Assembly (NCBI GenBank): GCA_023014485.1 | Contig: JAJOZX010002710.1 | Span: forward strand, 220,001-284,000 | Source: Bathynomus jamesi | Taxonomy: Eukaryota > Arthropoda > Malacostraca > Isopoda > Cirolanidae | Length of the DNA stretch: 64,000 bases | Direction: 5' to 3' | Shown here: piece after piece, positions 44,480 through 56,238 of the stretch | Layout of the letters: every line of letters starts with the position of its first letter | Numbering within the stretch: position 1 is the stretch's first letter | The notes under the pieces: model-generated | The model's input: only the letters and a program-made list of their open reading frames with translations | Told to the model about the DNA's origin: nothing | Databases searched by the model: none | Made by a program: the position numbers and the translations under genes

Positions 44480-45159
44480 AATTTATACTTTTTAACAGGT
44501 TTAGAGATTTAACAAATCGGACAATCTTGTATTATGATCAACATAGTGGCCACACAGCCCCTTTGCAATGAAATTACATCATATCTGTATGTTGCCTTTT
44601 TTTTCATGTAAAGGGACTTTGGGACTCAAGTTAAATAAAAAAGTTACAATTCAGAACTTTTCTTATGAAACAGTAAATATATTTATGGAGAAATCCTAAA
44701 AAATATCGTAGAGAAATTTAAATTACTAAATTTAACAATAACACATCATACATTTCCAAATTTAAGTCAAGGAAACTCAAAGAATGTATTGGTGTATTAT
44801 TTAAGATGTGAATTTGCCCGTAACCGAACTTAAGTGTGTATTTATCACTTTATACTTAGTCTACTCGACTATGTTAAACTATTTTATATAACACAAAATA
44901 AGGTTTATAGTATAAGACAACTATTTATAATGTGCGTCATAATCATCCATACACATCCTTATGTAAATTGTGAACTGTCTGAAACAAAACATGCGCGCAT
45001 GCGCAAAGAGAACAGCTCTGGCAAGATCCGAAGATATTTATATTTAGAGTAAAGAAATAATAGAGATTCTTCGTTAATGGGAAAATCATATCGTGTAATA
45101 AATATTTAAAAGTATATTTCATACACTTTTTACCGCCTTCATTATTTTTGTCTTACGCT
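44480..45159. other. AT-rich flank of Maverick element 2, no gene seen
   Basis: No recognisable coding sequence. Ends with tacgct (45154-45159), nearly repeated as tacgcc (63088-63093) behind the other end of the element: the presumed 6-bp target duplication. Confidence 0.6.
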
Positions 45160-45935
45160 AGTAGTATGGCCACAAAATGGACAAGTGCAATGCAATAGCA
45201 AATGTTGCAAGAGTGCCACCCCCATAGTGCCAACCCCCACCCCATAGTGCTAACCCCCTTGATGCAAGGCACCCCCGCATAGTGCCAACCCCCACCCCCT
45301 CGTTGCAGCCCCCTTTGTTGCAAGGTACCCCCAAAATGGGGTTGCAAGAGCAACAAGGGGTTATGCAACTTGGAGGCGGAGTTATCCCCCAAGCTGCAGT
45401 GAACCCCCCAAAGGGGTATACCTAACCTAAGAGAGAGGTGCTCGCCTGGCAGTAGCCAAGCGCATATTAAGACTTCAGCCGAGCTGCCGCTGTCTTATAG
45501 GACCCCTAATCAGCCAGTTGGCTTAATCAGCCAGTGCCTCCGGGCATCATCAGCCAGTTGGCACTGTGTACACACCCATCTATACTGTTTATGTGCGTCA
45601 CGCGTTAAACTCTAAGGTGGAGGCGGGCTCGAGACCCGGAGCGGCCTTCCGTGGCTGATAACCAGGGTGACCTAATGATCCGTGTTAAACCGTAGGCCTA
45701 AGGTGGAGTGTAAAGCTTCGCCAGAATGAACAATTCGTACGGGGAGAAAAGGCGAGCCTATATATGCAAATTTCCGGAAAAAAGTTCATCTAAAAATCGT
45801 GATTGCTGGACAGGGCGCCCTAATGATCCGTGTTAAGCCATAGGTCTAAGGTGGAGTGTAAACATCTTTCCACGGTTCGTAGGGGCAGGACCCCGTTATT
45901 GCAACACTCGATCATGTTCTTTATTTCTCTCTCTC
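45160..45935 (+). repeat. Left terminal inverted repeat of Maverick element 2
   Basis: Matches 63087-62415 in reverse. Contains C/G-rich 'gcaacccc' units, 'cctaacctaagagagag', the block with 'taatcagccagttggc' repeats, and internal repeats of 'ctaatgatccgtgttaa...ctaaggtggagtgtaaa' (two to three copies). Related in its first 40 bases and general style to the TIR of element 1. Confidence 0.88.
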
Positions 45936-46641
45936 ACCACCAGTTGGCGTATCTGGTTGAGTTGCCAGTTTGCCCTATTTATTTAATTAAAGCATATATT
46001 CTGACACAATCCGCCATTTGGCTTAGAAGGTTGAGTTGCCAGATAGCAATATTTATTTAATTAATGTACAGTATATATTCTGGTTTACAAATCTGCTTTA
46101 GAAGCCAGCCAATTGATATAATTAAATACCGTGTACAAACAAAAAGGAATAAATAAAACGCCAACACATCATTCTGTTTATTTAGGCGAATTAATGGAAA
46201 TAAATATACAATGGGATACATACATATATATATATGATAAAAAAATAATAATAGCATCACGAACGGGAAATATATAATAAAAAATATACAAAACATTGCA
46301 TTATCAATTATTAGTACAGGAAAAATATATAGTTATATTAAATAATTAAATATATATAATCAAAAATATACAAAGCGTTGTATTATGAAAATATTAGTAC
46401 AGGAAAAATATATACATTTATATTAAATAATTTAAAATAATAATATACGAAACGTATAATCAAATGCATATTAGTACAGGAAATATATATACACACAATT
46501 AAATAAATAAAGATACATCCTTTATGTTCTACGGGTTATATTAAATAATTAAAAATAATAATACACGAAACGAATAATCAATTGCATATTAGTACAGCAA
46601 ATATATATATATACACAATTAAATAATTAACTATACATCCT
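45936..46641. repeat. AT-rich tandem repeats between TIR and gene W
   Basis: Starts with ~100-bp units containing 'gttgagttgccag' and 'atttatttaatta', then units of 'attagtacaggaaatatata' (three to four copies, about 46308-46610). No coding. Corresponds to 17136-17770 in element 1. Confidence 0.7.
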
Positions 46642-47002
46642 TTATGTTCTACGGTGCAAAACGCTAAACTCACACATAATAGAGTCTACATCCACATCGA
46701 TATTACTCTGTACGACGTGGTAAAACCGTCCAAGCATCACTTCACCGTTTAACTGATACGGAGGCCTATACTCGACATAAATGGCTTTCATATCATTCAA
46801 TACTATTTTTGTATCTACTTTACCTCCGGTTGACAAGTTATCTTTAAACACGGCTAGAACACAATCAAAAGCACGCACAAAGAGGTCATCGTTAACCACA
46901 ACATCATTATTAAATACAAGTTTATAAACAAGTCTTTCCAGTCGAGGGTTTTTTCCTAACCGTATCGAGCTTTTTAATCGTGAACTCTTCTTCACTCTGC
47001 AT
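46642..47002 (-). pseudogene. Accessory gene W, copy C
   Basis: The start ATG at 47002 overlaps the Y stop. A one-base shift around an A-run near 46950 separates the N-terminal EEFTIKKL from the rest (NPRLERLVYKLVFNNDVVVN ... CEFSVLHRRT). Otherwise it aligns with copy B over its full length. Unknown function. Confidence 0.8.
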
Positions 47003-47540
47003 AGCGGCAATTGAAATAATCTTCTAAGTCGTAACGACAGCTATTCATTATATAGAGGTACAGCTCTTCAGGGTGAACAGTGTAGATGAGCTCAGCCCTG
47101 TACCGCTGAAGTGCTTTGTACCAAAGTTCATCATATTTCGAAGAATCTAAACCTTTTAAATATGCATCCAGCTGTAAACCATTCTCGCCTTGTTCATTCC
47201 TACATTCGATAAATCCGTCGAGCAGAGAGGTGTATGCGTATTCAAGAACCGTGTCAAAATAAATCATATCCGTAACACGAGCGTCTAATATAGGATTCAG
47301 CTTGCGGAATCCGACGATTTCAAACATTCTGTCGAGGATGAAACGGTTTCGCGTAGGGACAAGAACGTTATTATCAGATGCGTTCTTCCACATCAGTCGT
47401 ATATCAATGCGTGGCTGTTCTTTATTTATACACAAAGTGCAAACAACGGCATATGAGGGGGCGTCACTAATTTGCTCTCTTCTTGTACCTACACCTGCAG
47501 GTATTTTATAACGGTGCTCTCCCCACTTCTCAACTATCAC
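46992..47540 (-). CDS. Accessory gene Y, copy C (open, ~182 aa)
   Basis: Open throughout from VIVEKWGEHRYKIPAGVGT to FNCRYAE. As in copy B the conserved region has no ATG at its start (GTG at 47540), and its first 11 bases overlap the last codons of Z in another frame. Differs from copy B at many residues while remaining open, which suggests past selection on the protein. No family recognised; no membrane segments. Confidence 0.75.
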   Translation of the reverse strand: MIVEKWGEHRYKIPAGVGTRREQISDAPSYAVVCTLCINKEQPRIDIRLMWKNASDNNVLVPTRNRFILDRMFEIVGFRKLNPILDARVTDMIYFDTVLEYAYTSLLDGFIECRNEQGENGLQLDAYLKGLDSSKYDELWYKALQRYRAELIYTVHPEELYLYIMNSCRYDLEDYFNCRYAE

Positions 47541-47715
47541 GAAGACTATTCATCTCCTCAACACTTAAATAAATAACATTACGTTTGCTTGCTTGCCTGG
47601 AAATCGTTTCAAGTACATAGTTAATGGTGCCGGTTTCACGCCTGAACACGCGCAATGACTTCGTCACGGAGACATCGTACGAGACGTTGAGAATGCTTCT
47701 GAAAGGAAGTTCCAT
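47530..47715 (-). CDS. Accessory gene Z, copy C (open, 61 aa)
   Basis: Begins MELPFRSILNVSYDVSVTK at 47715 and ends VEEMNSLRDS at 47530. Small, basic, rich in Ser/Arg. The stop lies within the start of Y, so Z may be the N-terminal part of a Z-Y fusion made by +1 frameshifting. Very weak resemblance of its end to PC4-type ssDNA-binding domains. Confidence 0.65.
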   Translation of the reverse strand: MELPFRSILNVSYDVSVTKSLRVFRRETGTINYVLETISRQASKRNVIYLSVEEMNSLRDS

Positions 47716-48002
47716 CGTATTCGCACGTCCACTCGGTTCAAGCTCTGAGATGACTATGAGCCGCAGGTGGACGGATCGGCTCGACGGGGCGGAGTGAGTC
47801 ACGCTGATGAAACGTGTACGGGCTTGTTCGAACTCGTGTGTTTCATGAGGTACACGGGTGGACGGCTCGCTGGGAGGAACGCGTCACACTGCTAAAGCGT
47901 GTACAGGCTTGTTCGAACACTTGTGCTCTTGGACAAACAGAATTTTCCGAGACAATACTGACTTTAATGTTTTATCACTCACCAGACGCTCATTTCCACA
48001 AA

Positions 48003-48594
48003 CTAAACATCTTCACAATCGGGCGCACTATTTGAGAGAAACATATGTCCATATTTATCCTTTTTGTTTAACAAGCGATACTCGTCTCTAAAACCTGTTA
48101 AAAACTCACACAGCCCATTAGCCACAACCTCACTACAAACCTCATCATGATATATATTAATATAGTGGTAAAAATACTTAAGATTCTCCATGATGACAAG
48201 ATTTACATATTCAACCGCAGGTTACGAGTAGTCGGTATGGTGTAACATGACATAATATCGCTTGTCACACCACTCATCAACAAGATTCACTATCCATAAC
48301 CGTTGCTTATCTTCTGAACGTGTTGCTTCTTCTACTTCGCGGTATATGTGTGCCTTTATAAAGGTTAGGTCTATAACATACTTCAATACATCGTCTGTAG
48401 TACGAAATCCTACAACGCCCTCGCCAGAATACCCGTAGAGTATTTGAATATCTTGGTCCTTCCCACGGCTCAATGTAGCCTTAAAAGTGGCAAAGGAGGC
48501 GGGAATAGGAAGTTTTTCAGTATCTACCACATCTTGGTACTTTGCAGAAATACCACTTCATAAATGTTGAACACGCAATATTAAAGGTAGCCAT
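48003..48594 (-). pseudogene. Accessory gene X, copy C
   Basis: Same protein as 9029-8439, with a frameshift about 15 codons after the ATG (near 48550) and a nonsense codon at about 48224 (YS-stop where copy A has YSYP). It sits directly downstream of the polymerase on the same strand. Confidence 0.85.
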
Positions 48595-48824
48595 TACTGT
48601 TTTTCTTCTACGCGAGAGAATACACATCTGAGCTCAATGGTATGCAGAGGTCAACTTAGCACGCAGGGATAGAGGCATGCTCAGGTAGCGGCATGACTCA
48701 CGTTGCTGGTCTTACAGTGGGTGGGGCTTAGTTTTTTATTGTACGCACACACACACGCACGCAAAGGAGAAAGTGAAACGCTAATTGAAACATTATTTAT
48801 TTAATAAACGAAATATTCAAGGTG

Positions 48825-48892
<68 letters not shown>

Positions 48893-48928
48893 CAAATACG
48901 TGTAATAAATAAGTTAACAATAGACATA

Positions 48929-51900
48929 TCAAAGATTATGGTATCCAAAGGGGACGGTATCATAGGTACCAGGCACCTGGTAACGTTTCCTATAGGTGTT
49001 ACGGCACACCTTTGTACCCCTAAGTTCCTTCACGCCCCCCAGCTTCTGTGTCCGAAAATTGTGGGTACCTTCAGTCAGTTGGGGCGGGCGGTCGCACTCA
49101 TCATCTACCAAGCGCACTAGTTCCCTCAACGAATCAAAGTTAACGACCCACCGATTCGCATGGTTAAGCGTGATACCCTTAGCCTTCACGATATACTTCG
49201 TTTCCTCCCAAACCCTCACCCGTACCCGATAGGATTTTGGCCCTGTTGTCACAAACGAGTCGGCGTACGCGATGTCTCCATACTCATCCTTGATCTCGTC
49301 AGTTAGCTCTCCGAGGAACTCCCCAATAGCGGGCATGTATTCACCACCCCCTCGCTGTGAATATCACGCTATCTGTATCGGCGTACAAAACCCTCCGCCC
49401 AAGAGATTACAATAGGCCATGACCTCTTTATCGGGAGCGTTGGCATAATCCCAGACTTCACTATAACTTTGTGCTAAATGAACGCTCCCTTTCCCAGTAT
49501 TCTGTGCAAATTTTCCCCAAAGACGGTTTAGACGGATTGTTCTTCATCACGTAGGGGTATAAAGAACAGAAGTCGTAGTAATGGAGTTTCACACCCTCCG
49601 TAGGCGGAAAGTATAGCTTGAATGAATTTGTACGCCCTCCGAACAAGCTATCACCGCATTTGAGAGGATCCAGCACCATTGAACGTTTGATCATGTTTAT
49701 TTCTTCACGGTACTGTCCATCTGCTTCCATCCGTCCATCATACTCATGCTCCCATAAGACTTTGTGAGTGAACTGGGAGCCTATAAGTTGATCGCGAGTG
49801 CGGGTCCATGCAAGACAGTCGGCGGACGATCTACCGTGGATATCTCCTACGATTGCCACCAGCAACCGTTGAAGGAGTACACAGTCTTCTCACCAGTTGC
49901 ACGGTTTTCACTTAGACCATCAATCCAAAAAACACGACCATTAACCTTAATGGGTACTTCACCCGTGTTGCGTTCATGCTTTATGTATACACCTGTCTGC
50001 TGCTGTAGGTGTATGAGCCAGTAAATAGCCTTATGCCCATAACTGCGGGGGTTGTTTCTGTGGATAATGGCTAAGGTGTCTCTAGGCATGAAGTTATTCT
50101 TGAACTCCGTAAAACAAATGAGGCGATGGTGGTTGCGACTTGCAACGGATCGCATTTGAAACGACATACAGTATGTACATTGTACATCCTTCTAAAGGCC
50201 TGAAAACATACTCTAAGCAAGCGCACATCATTCACGCAATGACGCTCACATTCATCAGCTGTATTATAAGGATTACATTCATTAAAACTGTTGTGGTATC
50301 GGTCAAAATCTTCACGTTCATCTGTGCTCATACATTCATAGTTAAAGTAATGTTTGGGTGGAGATAGTCCTACATAATTTAAAGTTTTGCTAGTGAGGAA
50401 TGTGTAAGGGAAATATCCTTTAGAAACTTCAGTGGCTACGCCCATCATCTTGGGTAGCTTTGCTAATTTACAAGGTGTTAATAATAAAGTGTCTTTAAAC
50501 TACATTACCTCTTATTTGCATCTGTATTAGTTTGTTACCTCTTTTCAAGGGATCACCTGTAAATATCTCAGATGACTCGTGCTCAAGCAACTCCTTATAA
50601 AGGAACTGTGTGTCAAATTTCGCCCCGTTATGGGCAAGAATAAACACAGTCATTTTTTTTAACTTGTCCGCTAACTTGACAATATAGGAAACAAAGAGTT
50701 TCACAGGGCTATCGTGGGCATTCGTTTTAAAAAGTTTGTCCTTTTTCCACATTTGTGACACTCGTCACACTCTATCTCCATACACTCATCACAGATAGTC
50801 TGGCTCCCAAGTAAATGTGGAATAACCTCTTTGGTTTCAGCGTTCGTATATGTTTCTATATCGTAGTACACATTTATACCAGGGCTGTTTTTAAGCTTAG
50901 CGTCTTTCATATAACATACATGCTTTACTCCAACAGCCTTATATTTCTCATGACATGTAGAACAGTGAATTTCATCACATTTATGCTTGAATTTTCCCCA
51001 ATTATCCATCATATGAAACACCACATTCACAGATTCTCATTTTCCTGCACGTGCCAATTGATTTATGGAGCTCAAAACAGTTATTATTGAAAAATGTGCA
51101 TCTACACACATGACAATCCCTCTTCTCAGATTCAACTATACGGCTTTCACATTTGGTGCTTTTACACTGCTCACATACCATGTGGCAATCTTTACAATGT
51201 TTCACTATATCATCCGCAAACTCGATACACCCCTTACCCAAATCATGATGTCGTCCATATTTTCGACTTTTATCATAACTCGCGTAAAGGCCCCTTATAT
51301 TACGGATGGGGAGATATGTTGCCCTGACAGTCCTAAAATAAGTAGGGGTCTTGTACGATGTCTCACACAGCTTTTGAAAACATACACAGTTCTACGACGA
51401 TCATCCAGTCCAAATACAACTATACGAACATTCATTTCCTGTTCTACCCTTCTCAGCTCTTCAGGACCCATATCACAGTCAAACTCAAGTTTACAGTCTA
51501 CAGCTAGTTTACGGGCACGCTCCACAACCGTAGACAGCCAAATGTTTTTGACCCGTGTATTTAGTACAGTAAACATACGAGCTAAGACTACTGCTATAAA
51601 GCCGGAACCACGATCGGCGTTTATATGCCGTCTATAAATAGCCTGAGAATCGAAGTTAAGAGTATAAGGTGTAGCTCTATGACCCGCAACACGGAATACA
51701 CGGTCAATATTTACCGTGAAGTTGTCCATATTGAAGGCTATACTACTTTGAGAGGCCTGCATTATACGGCCTAATATATACTATATATCTTTAGCTGCCA
51801 ACCGTCTGAATGGTATTACTACCCAAAAATCATCTACATCTCCGTCATCTGACCCGAATCCGAAGGACAGCCTCGTCCTGACCACGTTCGTCGCGGTGCT

Positions 51901-52381
51901 GAAGGGCAAACTCTACAATACGTTCAACTATGCGCCGTAGTCCGTGTTCGACACCATTGCTATACATGGATTTAGGATCAACCGTGGCCATATACCGATT
52001 TCTAGTCAAGGCCGGGGTGAGGGAAACGGTGCGCACCAACTCGAATGTTAGGCCATCCTCAACAGAAAGGGGAGCTGATGTGGAGGATTTACCCGGAATT
52101 GAATAAGGGGTTATATTTGAGGAAGGTACTATTGTGGGGGTTGTTTTATAAGACGGTGAGGGTTGGGGCTCTATTCCTGGTGGTCTAGCAACCGGAGCAA
52201 TCCTAGCACGCTTTATACCTGACGTGGAGGGTTCTTCATCACGCCTCCGCTTTGAACTGGCGCGTGCTACAGGTGTCGTTGGTGAGGCCTCGTCGGCGGG
52301 GAGGGGTTCTGCAGTTGCACGGTCAACGGGCTCGTCTGTGATAGCGATGATGGGGTGCTGTACATCGTCGTCGTCATTCAT
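48929..52381 (-). pseudogene. Protein-primed DNA polymerase B of Maverick
   Basis: Family B polymerase that copies the element from a protein primer. Seen in order: a Ser/Pro/Arg-rich N-terminal extension (MNDDDDVQHPIIAI, 52381); a domain with HINADRGSGFIAVV (51600s); Cys-rich zinc-finger-like part (CKDCHMVCEQC, about 51190); Exo I YYDIET (about 50850); Exo II AHNGAKFDTQF (about 50630); Exo III region CVNDVRLL (about 50235); motif A DFCSLYPYVMK (about 49570-49538); motif B LWGKFAQN (about 49520); motif C YADTDSV (about 49395-49375); C-terminal TTGPKSYRV...KGITLNHAN. Many frameshifts, and the A-to-B and B-to-C intervals are too short, so parts of the palm are deleted. It cannot be active. Confidence 0.92.
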
Positions 52382-52476
52382 GGTTCTGTGGAAGAAGAAA
52401 ACAAAATATAAGGGTCATCACTTAAATATTTATTATATTTTGTAAATGGCCCACTTAGGGGTGTGACGTGTTAGAA

Positions 52477-53114
52477 ATGGATTCTGTAGAAAAAGTCAGG
52501 TTCACGAGCCCATCCACAATTCCACATGTGTTATATCTGGCCCTACAGGATGTGCTAAAACTGTGTTTATGCTTAAAATCATTAAAGAAAAGGGAGAGAT
52601 GTTCTCAAAATTTGTGCATAAAGTTATATGGTGCTATTCGACATAGCAATCAGTGTTCAACGAGCACCAAGGTGAAATCTTGTTCCACAAAGGGGTCTAT
52701 GACGTTAATTCGTTAAAGGGAAATGAACATACAGTCATTGTATTTGATGATCTCATGTTGGAAATGTATAAAACGTTTGCCGAGACATTTACAGTGTTCT
52801 CCCACCATCTTAACATAAGCGTGTTCTTCATCAATTAGAATCTATTTTTGAAAAATAGATACATGCGCGATGTGTCGCTAAATACACAATATCTAGTCTT
52901 ATTCGCGCAACGTAGAGATGTATCATAAATTGAGGTATTAGCCAATCAAATGTTCCCGAATCAGCGTAAGGAGTTTCTGGGGGTTTATAAAGAGGCCACA
53001 AACCAGCGATATGGATATTTGCTTTGTGACCTACACCCCCGAAACACGTTTAGGGTGCTTCTAAGAACGAATATATTCCCAAGCGAACCTGAAATGGTGT
53101 ATATTCCAGAATGA
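52477..53114 (+). pseudogene. FtsK/HerA-type packaging ATPase of Maverick
   Basis: Genome-packaging ATPase. ATG at 52477, VRFTSPST, then after a frameshift Walker A GPTGCAKT (52539-52562) and Walker B VIVFDDLM (about 52736-52759). In-frame stops at 52645, 52836 and about 52926 interrupt it. The end overlaps the next gene's start as ATGA (53111-53114), a compact virus-like arrangement. Confidence 0.85.
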
Positions 53115-54202
53115 CAAACAGGATAAAGAAATACCGTGAATTAATAAAAATCTATCAACGATTGCCCCGGGCACTGCAACAGATGTTTGTTAAAAATATC
53201 GACTCTGACTTTTTAAAATGCATCTGTAAAATCTCTCTTAATGTTATAAAATGTAATGTGCCAATGAAACCCTCTCATAAGACCAGGGGCGGCTCGTCGA
53301 TAGGCACTGCAGAACTGCAGCACCCCCATGATCTTATGATCTTTATATTTAAATATTTAAAATAGCCTCTCTGATTTTTTTTTTTCAATGAACTTTGAGT
53401 TTTTAAATCAGATTATATCCTTTTTTCCTTAAACTATTTCAATGCCGAACGAATGAATCACGAAAGTACCTTCAGCCTTCGCGTGGAACTGTGTACTTAA
53501 CAGTTCCAGATTTTGTTCGAAACGCTTGAAACCTCGGTGGCGGACGTACGAAGAGCGAGTCAGAATCGCGGGTTTAAGAGGATCCAAAGCACTGTGGACA
53601 GAGCAGTGCCGATTGGTTTGTTTGACGTGGTAGTTGTGTTGCTATATCGTTTGCTAATTCGAAATTTAATTTCCGAATTGCATTTATCAATGATTCGTTA
53701 TCATTTATTTTTTGTCGTGAGATTGAAGTTAATTATATAATAATTGGATTATTTACAATATATAGCTTTCATTTCTTAGAATATTTTTTCGCTCAGAATA
53801 AAAACAGAAGAATGGAATTTGTTTATAAATAAATTTTTTGGCAAATTCGAAATTACCCGTTAAGCGTAAGTACCCTATAATTGATTTTATGATACTATTT
53901 TACTTATTTTTATGACTGAGTAGTGAGTAGTTATCTATTTATCTATTCGACTTTCTCTCTTTCTCATATACTGTATATATATAATCGACACAATTGTTCA
54001 CAATTTCTGAGGCAGCACCCCCATAACTGAAAGTCACGAGCCGCCACTGCATAAGACTCGCTTACGTCGTTACAAGAACATAATACGAGCGCTCGCTCAT
54101 AAAAGTCAAACTGTGGGTAAGAAAAAGCGCATTATTGTGCAAAGTGGAGGATCGTTCCTACCCATCTTATTTTCAGTTTTGGGTCCTTTACTGACTGATT
54201 AA
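53111..54202 (+). pseudogene. Short basic/hydrophobic Maverick protein, split by hAT element
   Basis: The N-terminal part (MTNRIKKYRELIKIY, 53111-53283) and C-terminal part (from 54058: basic region, then GGSFLPILFSVLGPLLTD with a hydrophobic tail, stop 54200-54202) flank a 766-bp hAT element. Short proteins with a basic middle and a Gly/Phe-Leu-Pro hydrophobic end are regular between ATPase and integrase in Mavericks/adintoviruses and may be virion proteins. The exact role is unknown. Confidence 0.65.
53284..54049. mobile_element. hAT-type non-autonomous element 1 in Maverick
   Basis: Ends CAGGGGCGGCTCGT / ACGAGCCGCCACTG with a perfect 8-bp duplication cataagac (53276-53283, 54050-54057). 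766 bp; the ORF at 53513-53740 is not convincing. Same family as the element at 54783. Confidence 0.92.
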
Positions 54203-54206
54203 TATA

Positions 54207-55183
54207 ATGAAGAAGGTGGTTGTGATTCCGCACGAGGTGTATGCTTCATTGCAAAGTTCAAAGACTCCAGACACGGCTCTAGAACCCCGTAAAAGTAGGC
54301 TTAAAAGAATGGAAAAAGAGTTGCTAGCCCTATTAAACAGTGAAAAGTCACCTGATGAGAAAAGGATCTTGTACCAAGAGGCTTTGCAGAAATTTCTTCA
54401 TGAGTACGAAGATTATAAGCATCCTACAGAGCTCCCCGTGGTTATTAGGCACAGCGCGAGTAGTGCTGAGCATGGCGACACAGGACCTGGCCAGCGATGA
54501 TGACCAACCAAACAGCAATGGAACAAAACACATCGAACATTTGCTAAAAAACAGTCTCCCACATACATTGAGGAATAAAGGCTGAAGTCTTTATAATCTA
54601 TTGAGTGAGGACCCCATCATACAGTGGACCGGTACAGGGGAGGTCACTGTTGAAGGAACAAGGGTACAAGGATCCAATATCGTAGATATTGTTCATGATC
54701 TGGTGAGAAAGTGGGACAGACCCTCGCCAACAGGCTGGAATCATATTAAAGCAAGACTACAACAAATAAATGTCCCCAAAACCAGTGGCGGCTCGTCGGT
54801 AGGCACTGCGGAACTGCAGTACCCCTAAATTTTTTATTTACAATTGAAATAATCAAGAACAATATAAGGATGAGCTCACTGAATAACTTTTTCAATAACT
54901 TTTGAAACTTTTATTCATTGCTCAATGCTCATCCTTTTATTTCAGTAATTATTTCAACCCATTCTTTGACAGCACCCCTAGAATTTTTAGTCACGAGCCG
55001 CCACTGCCCAAAACATTGATAGGTAATCTGAATAGGTTAAAAGACTTGGATCAAGTCTCGCATGTGACACAACTGAGTATGCCATCGTCCCCAGCGGTAA
55101 CACCTCTGAAGAGGAGAAAGAATAGAACAAACGGTCAACCCTACCCACGTGCCTCTAAAATATGCAAATGGCTAACATATTAA
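54207..55183 (+). pseudogene. Conserved Maverick protein of unknown function, split by hAT
   Basis: MKKVVVIPHEVYASLQ opens an N-terminal helical region (RMEKELLALLNSEKSPDEKR) found in Maverick proteins next to the ATPase. A shift near 54460 and a stop at 54583 precede the second half, WTGTGEVTVEGTRVQGSNIV...TGWNHIKARL. It is then cut by a hAT element (54783-55006) and ends with a basic tail up to 55183. No catalytic motif. Confidence 0.7.
54783..55006. mobile_element. hAT-type non-autonomous element 2 in Maverick
   Basis: 224 bp. Ends CAGTGGCGGCTCGT / ACGAGCCGCCACTG; perfect 8-bp duplication cccaaaac (54775-54782, 55007-55014). A shorter relative of the element at 53284. Confidence 0.92.
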
Positions 55184-56230
55184 GTAAACGCTATTATGAC
55201 ATTTCTAACCCCGCCTCCTGTGGTGGCGTTAATAGACTGTACAGAGGTGTTTACGGTGTAAGAAAAAAAGATGTTGAGAGATTTTTGCGGGAACAGGGTG
55301 CTTATACACTTCATAAACAGGTGAGAAAAAGGTTTAAAACGGCCAAGACAACAGCTGCATCGATTGACTCTATTTGGCAGGCGGATTTAACAGACATGCA
55401 AAGATGTGCAGCGTATAACGATGGTTACCGCTACATCCTATTCATAAATAATAGATGTATTCTTTAGATACCTGTGGTTAATTCCCCTGAAAAGTAAATC
55501 GCCTGAAACAGTTGCTAAAGCGACCAAAACGTTGATGCTGAAAGAAAACAGGATTCCTGGCTATTTTTTTACGGATATGGGGAAAGAATTTATAGAACGC
55601 GCTTTTCAGAACATGCTGGCAGAGTTTAATATCAGCTATTACACTACCAATTCTATACATAAGGCTTCTTCAGCTGAAAGAGTTCAACGTACCATAAAGG
55701 AACGCATGCACCGCTATTTTACACGTAAAAACACATACAGATTTCTAGATATTCTGGAATCATTGGCCTCATCCTACAACCGCTCACACCATCGCACGAT
55801 TGGAATAACACCTAATGAGGTTTTATAAAGAGGTACGCGCCCAGAGGTGAGAAGAGATGGAACACCACCACCACACTCTGCGCGTTTCAAAATCAATGAT
55901 TATGTAAGGCTGTCGCGTTCGGGAAATAAATTCGCGAAGGGATTTGAGCAAGGATGGACACGTGAGATTTTTAAAGTTAGGGCTATGAGACCTAAAGGTG
56001 AGATAATGATATTACATTGAAGATTTGAATGGGGAAGAAATCGCAGGAGGCTTTTACCGCGAGAGTTGCAGAAAGTGGCATTTAATTTAGGAAAAATCGT
56101 GTTTAAAATTGAGAAAATTATAGGAAGCAAAGGTTCAGGAAAGAGAAAAATGTACCTGGTGAAATGGCTAGGTTACCCAGAAAGCTTCAACACCTATATA
56201 AAAGCTGATGCAATAATGAAGCTTAAATAG
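55162..56230 (+). pseudogene. Maverick integrase with C-terminal chromodomain
   Basis: Retrovirus-type DDE integrase that inserts the element. The start overlaps the previous gene. Catalytic residues lie in WQADLTDM (about 55375), FFTDMGKEF (about 55565) and SSAERVQ (about 55670). A frameshift near 55450 and a stop at 55826-55828 divide it. An SH3-like part (RFKINDYVRLS, about 55888) follows, then, in another frame, a chromodomain (FKIEKIIGSKG...MYLVKWLGYP, about 56103-56190) that would bind methylated histone. Inactive copy. Confidence 0.9.
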
Positions 56231-56238
56231 TATGCAAC

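Noticed and set aside
47530..47715. Z as a definite PC4-type ssDNA-binding protein
   Set aside because: Only a short C-terminal pattern agrees; too little to name the family.
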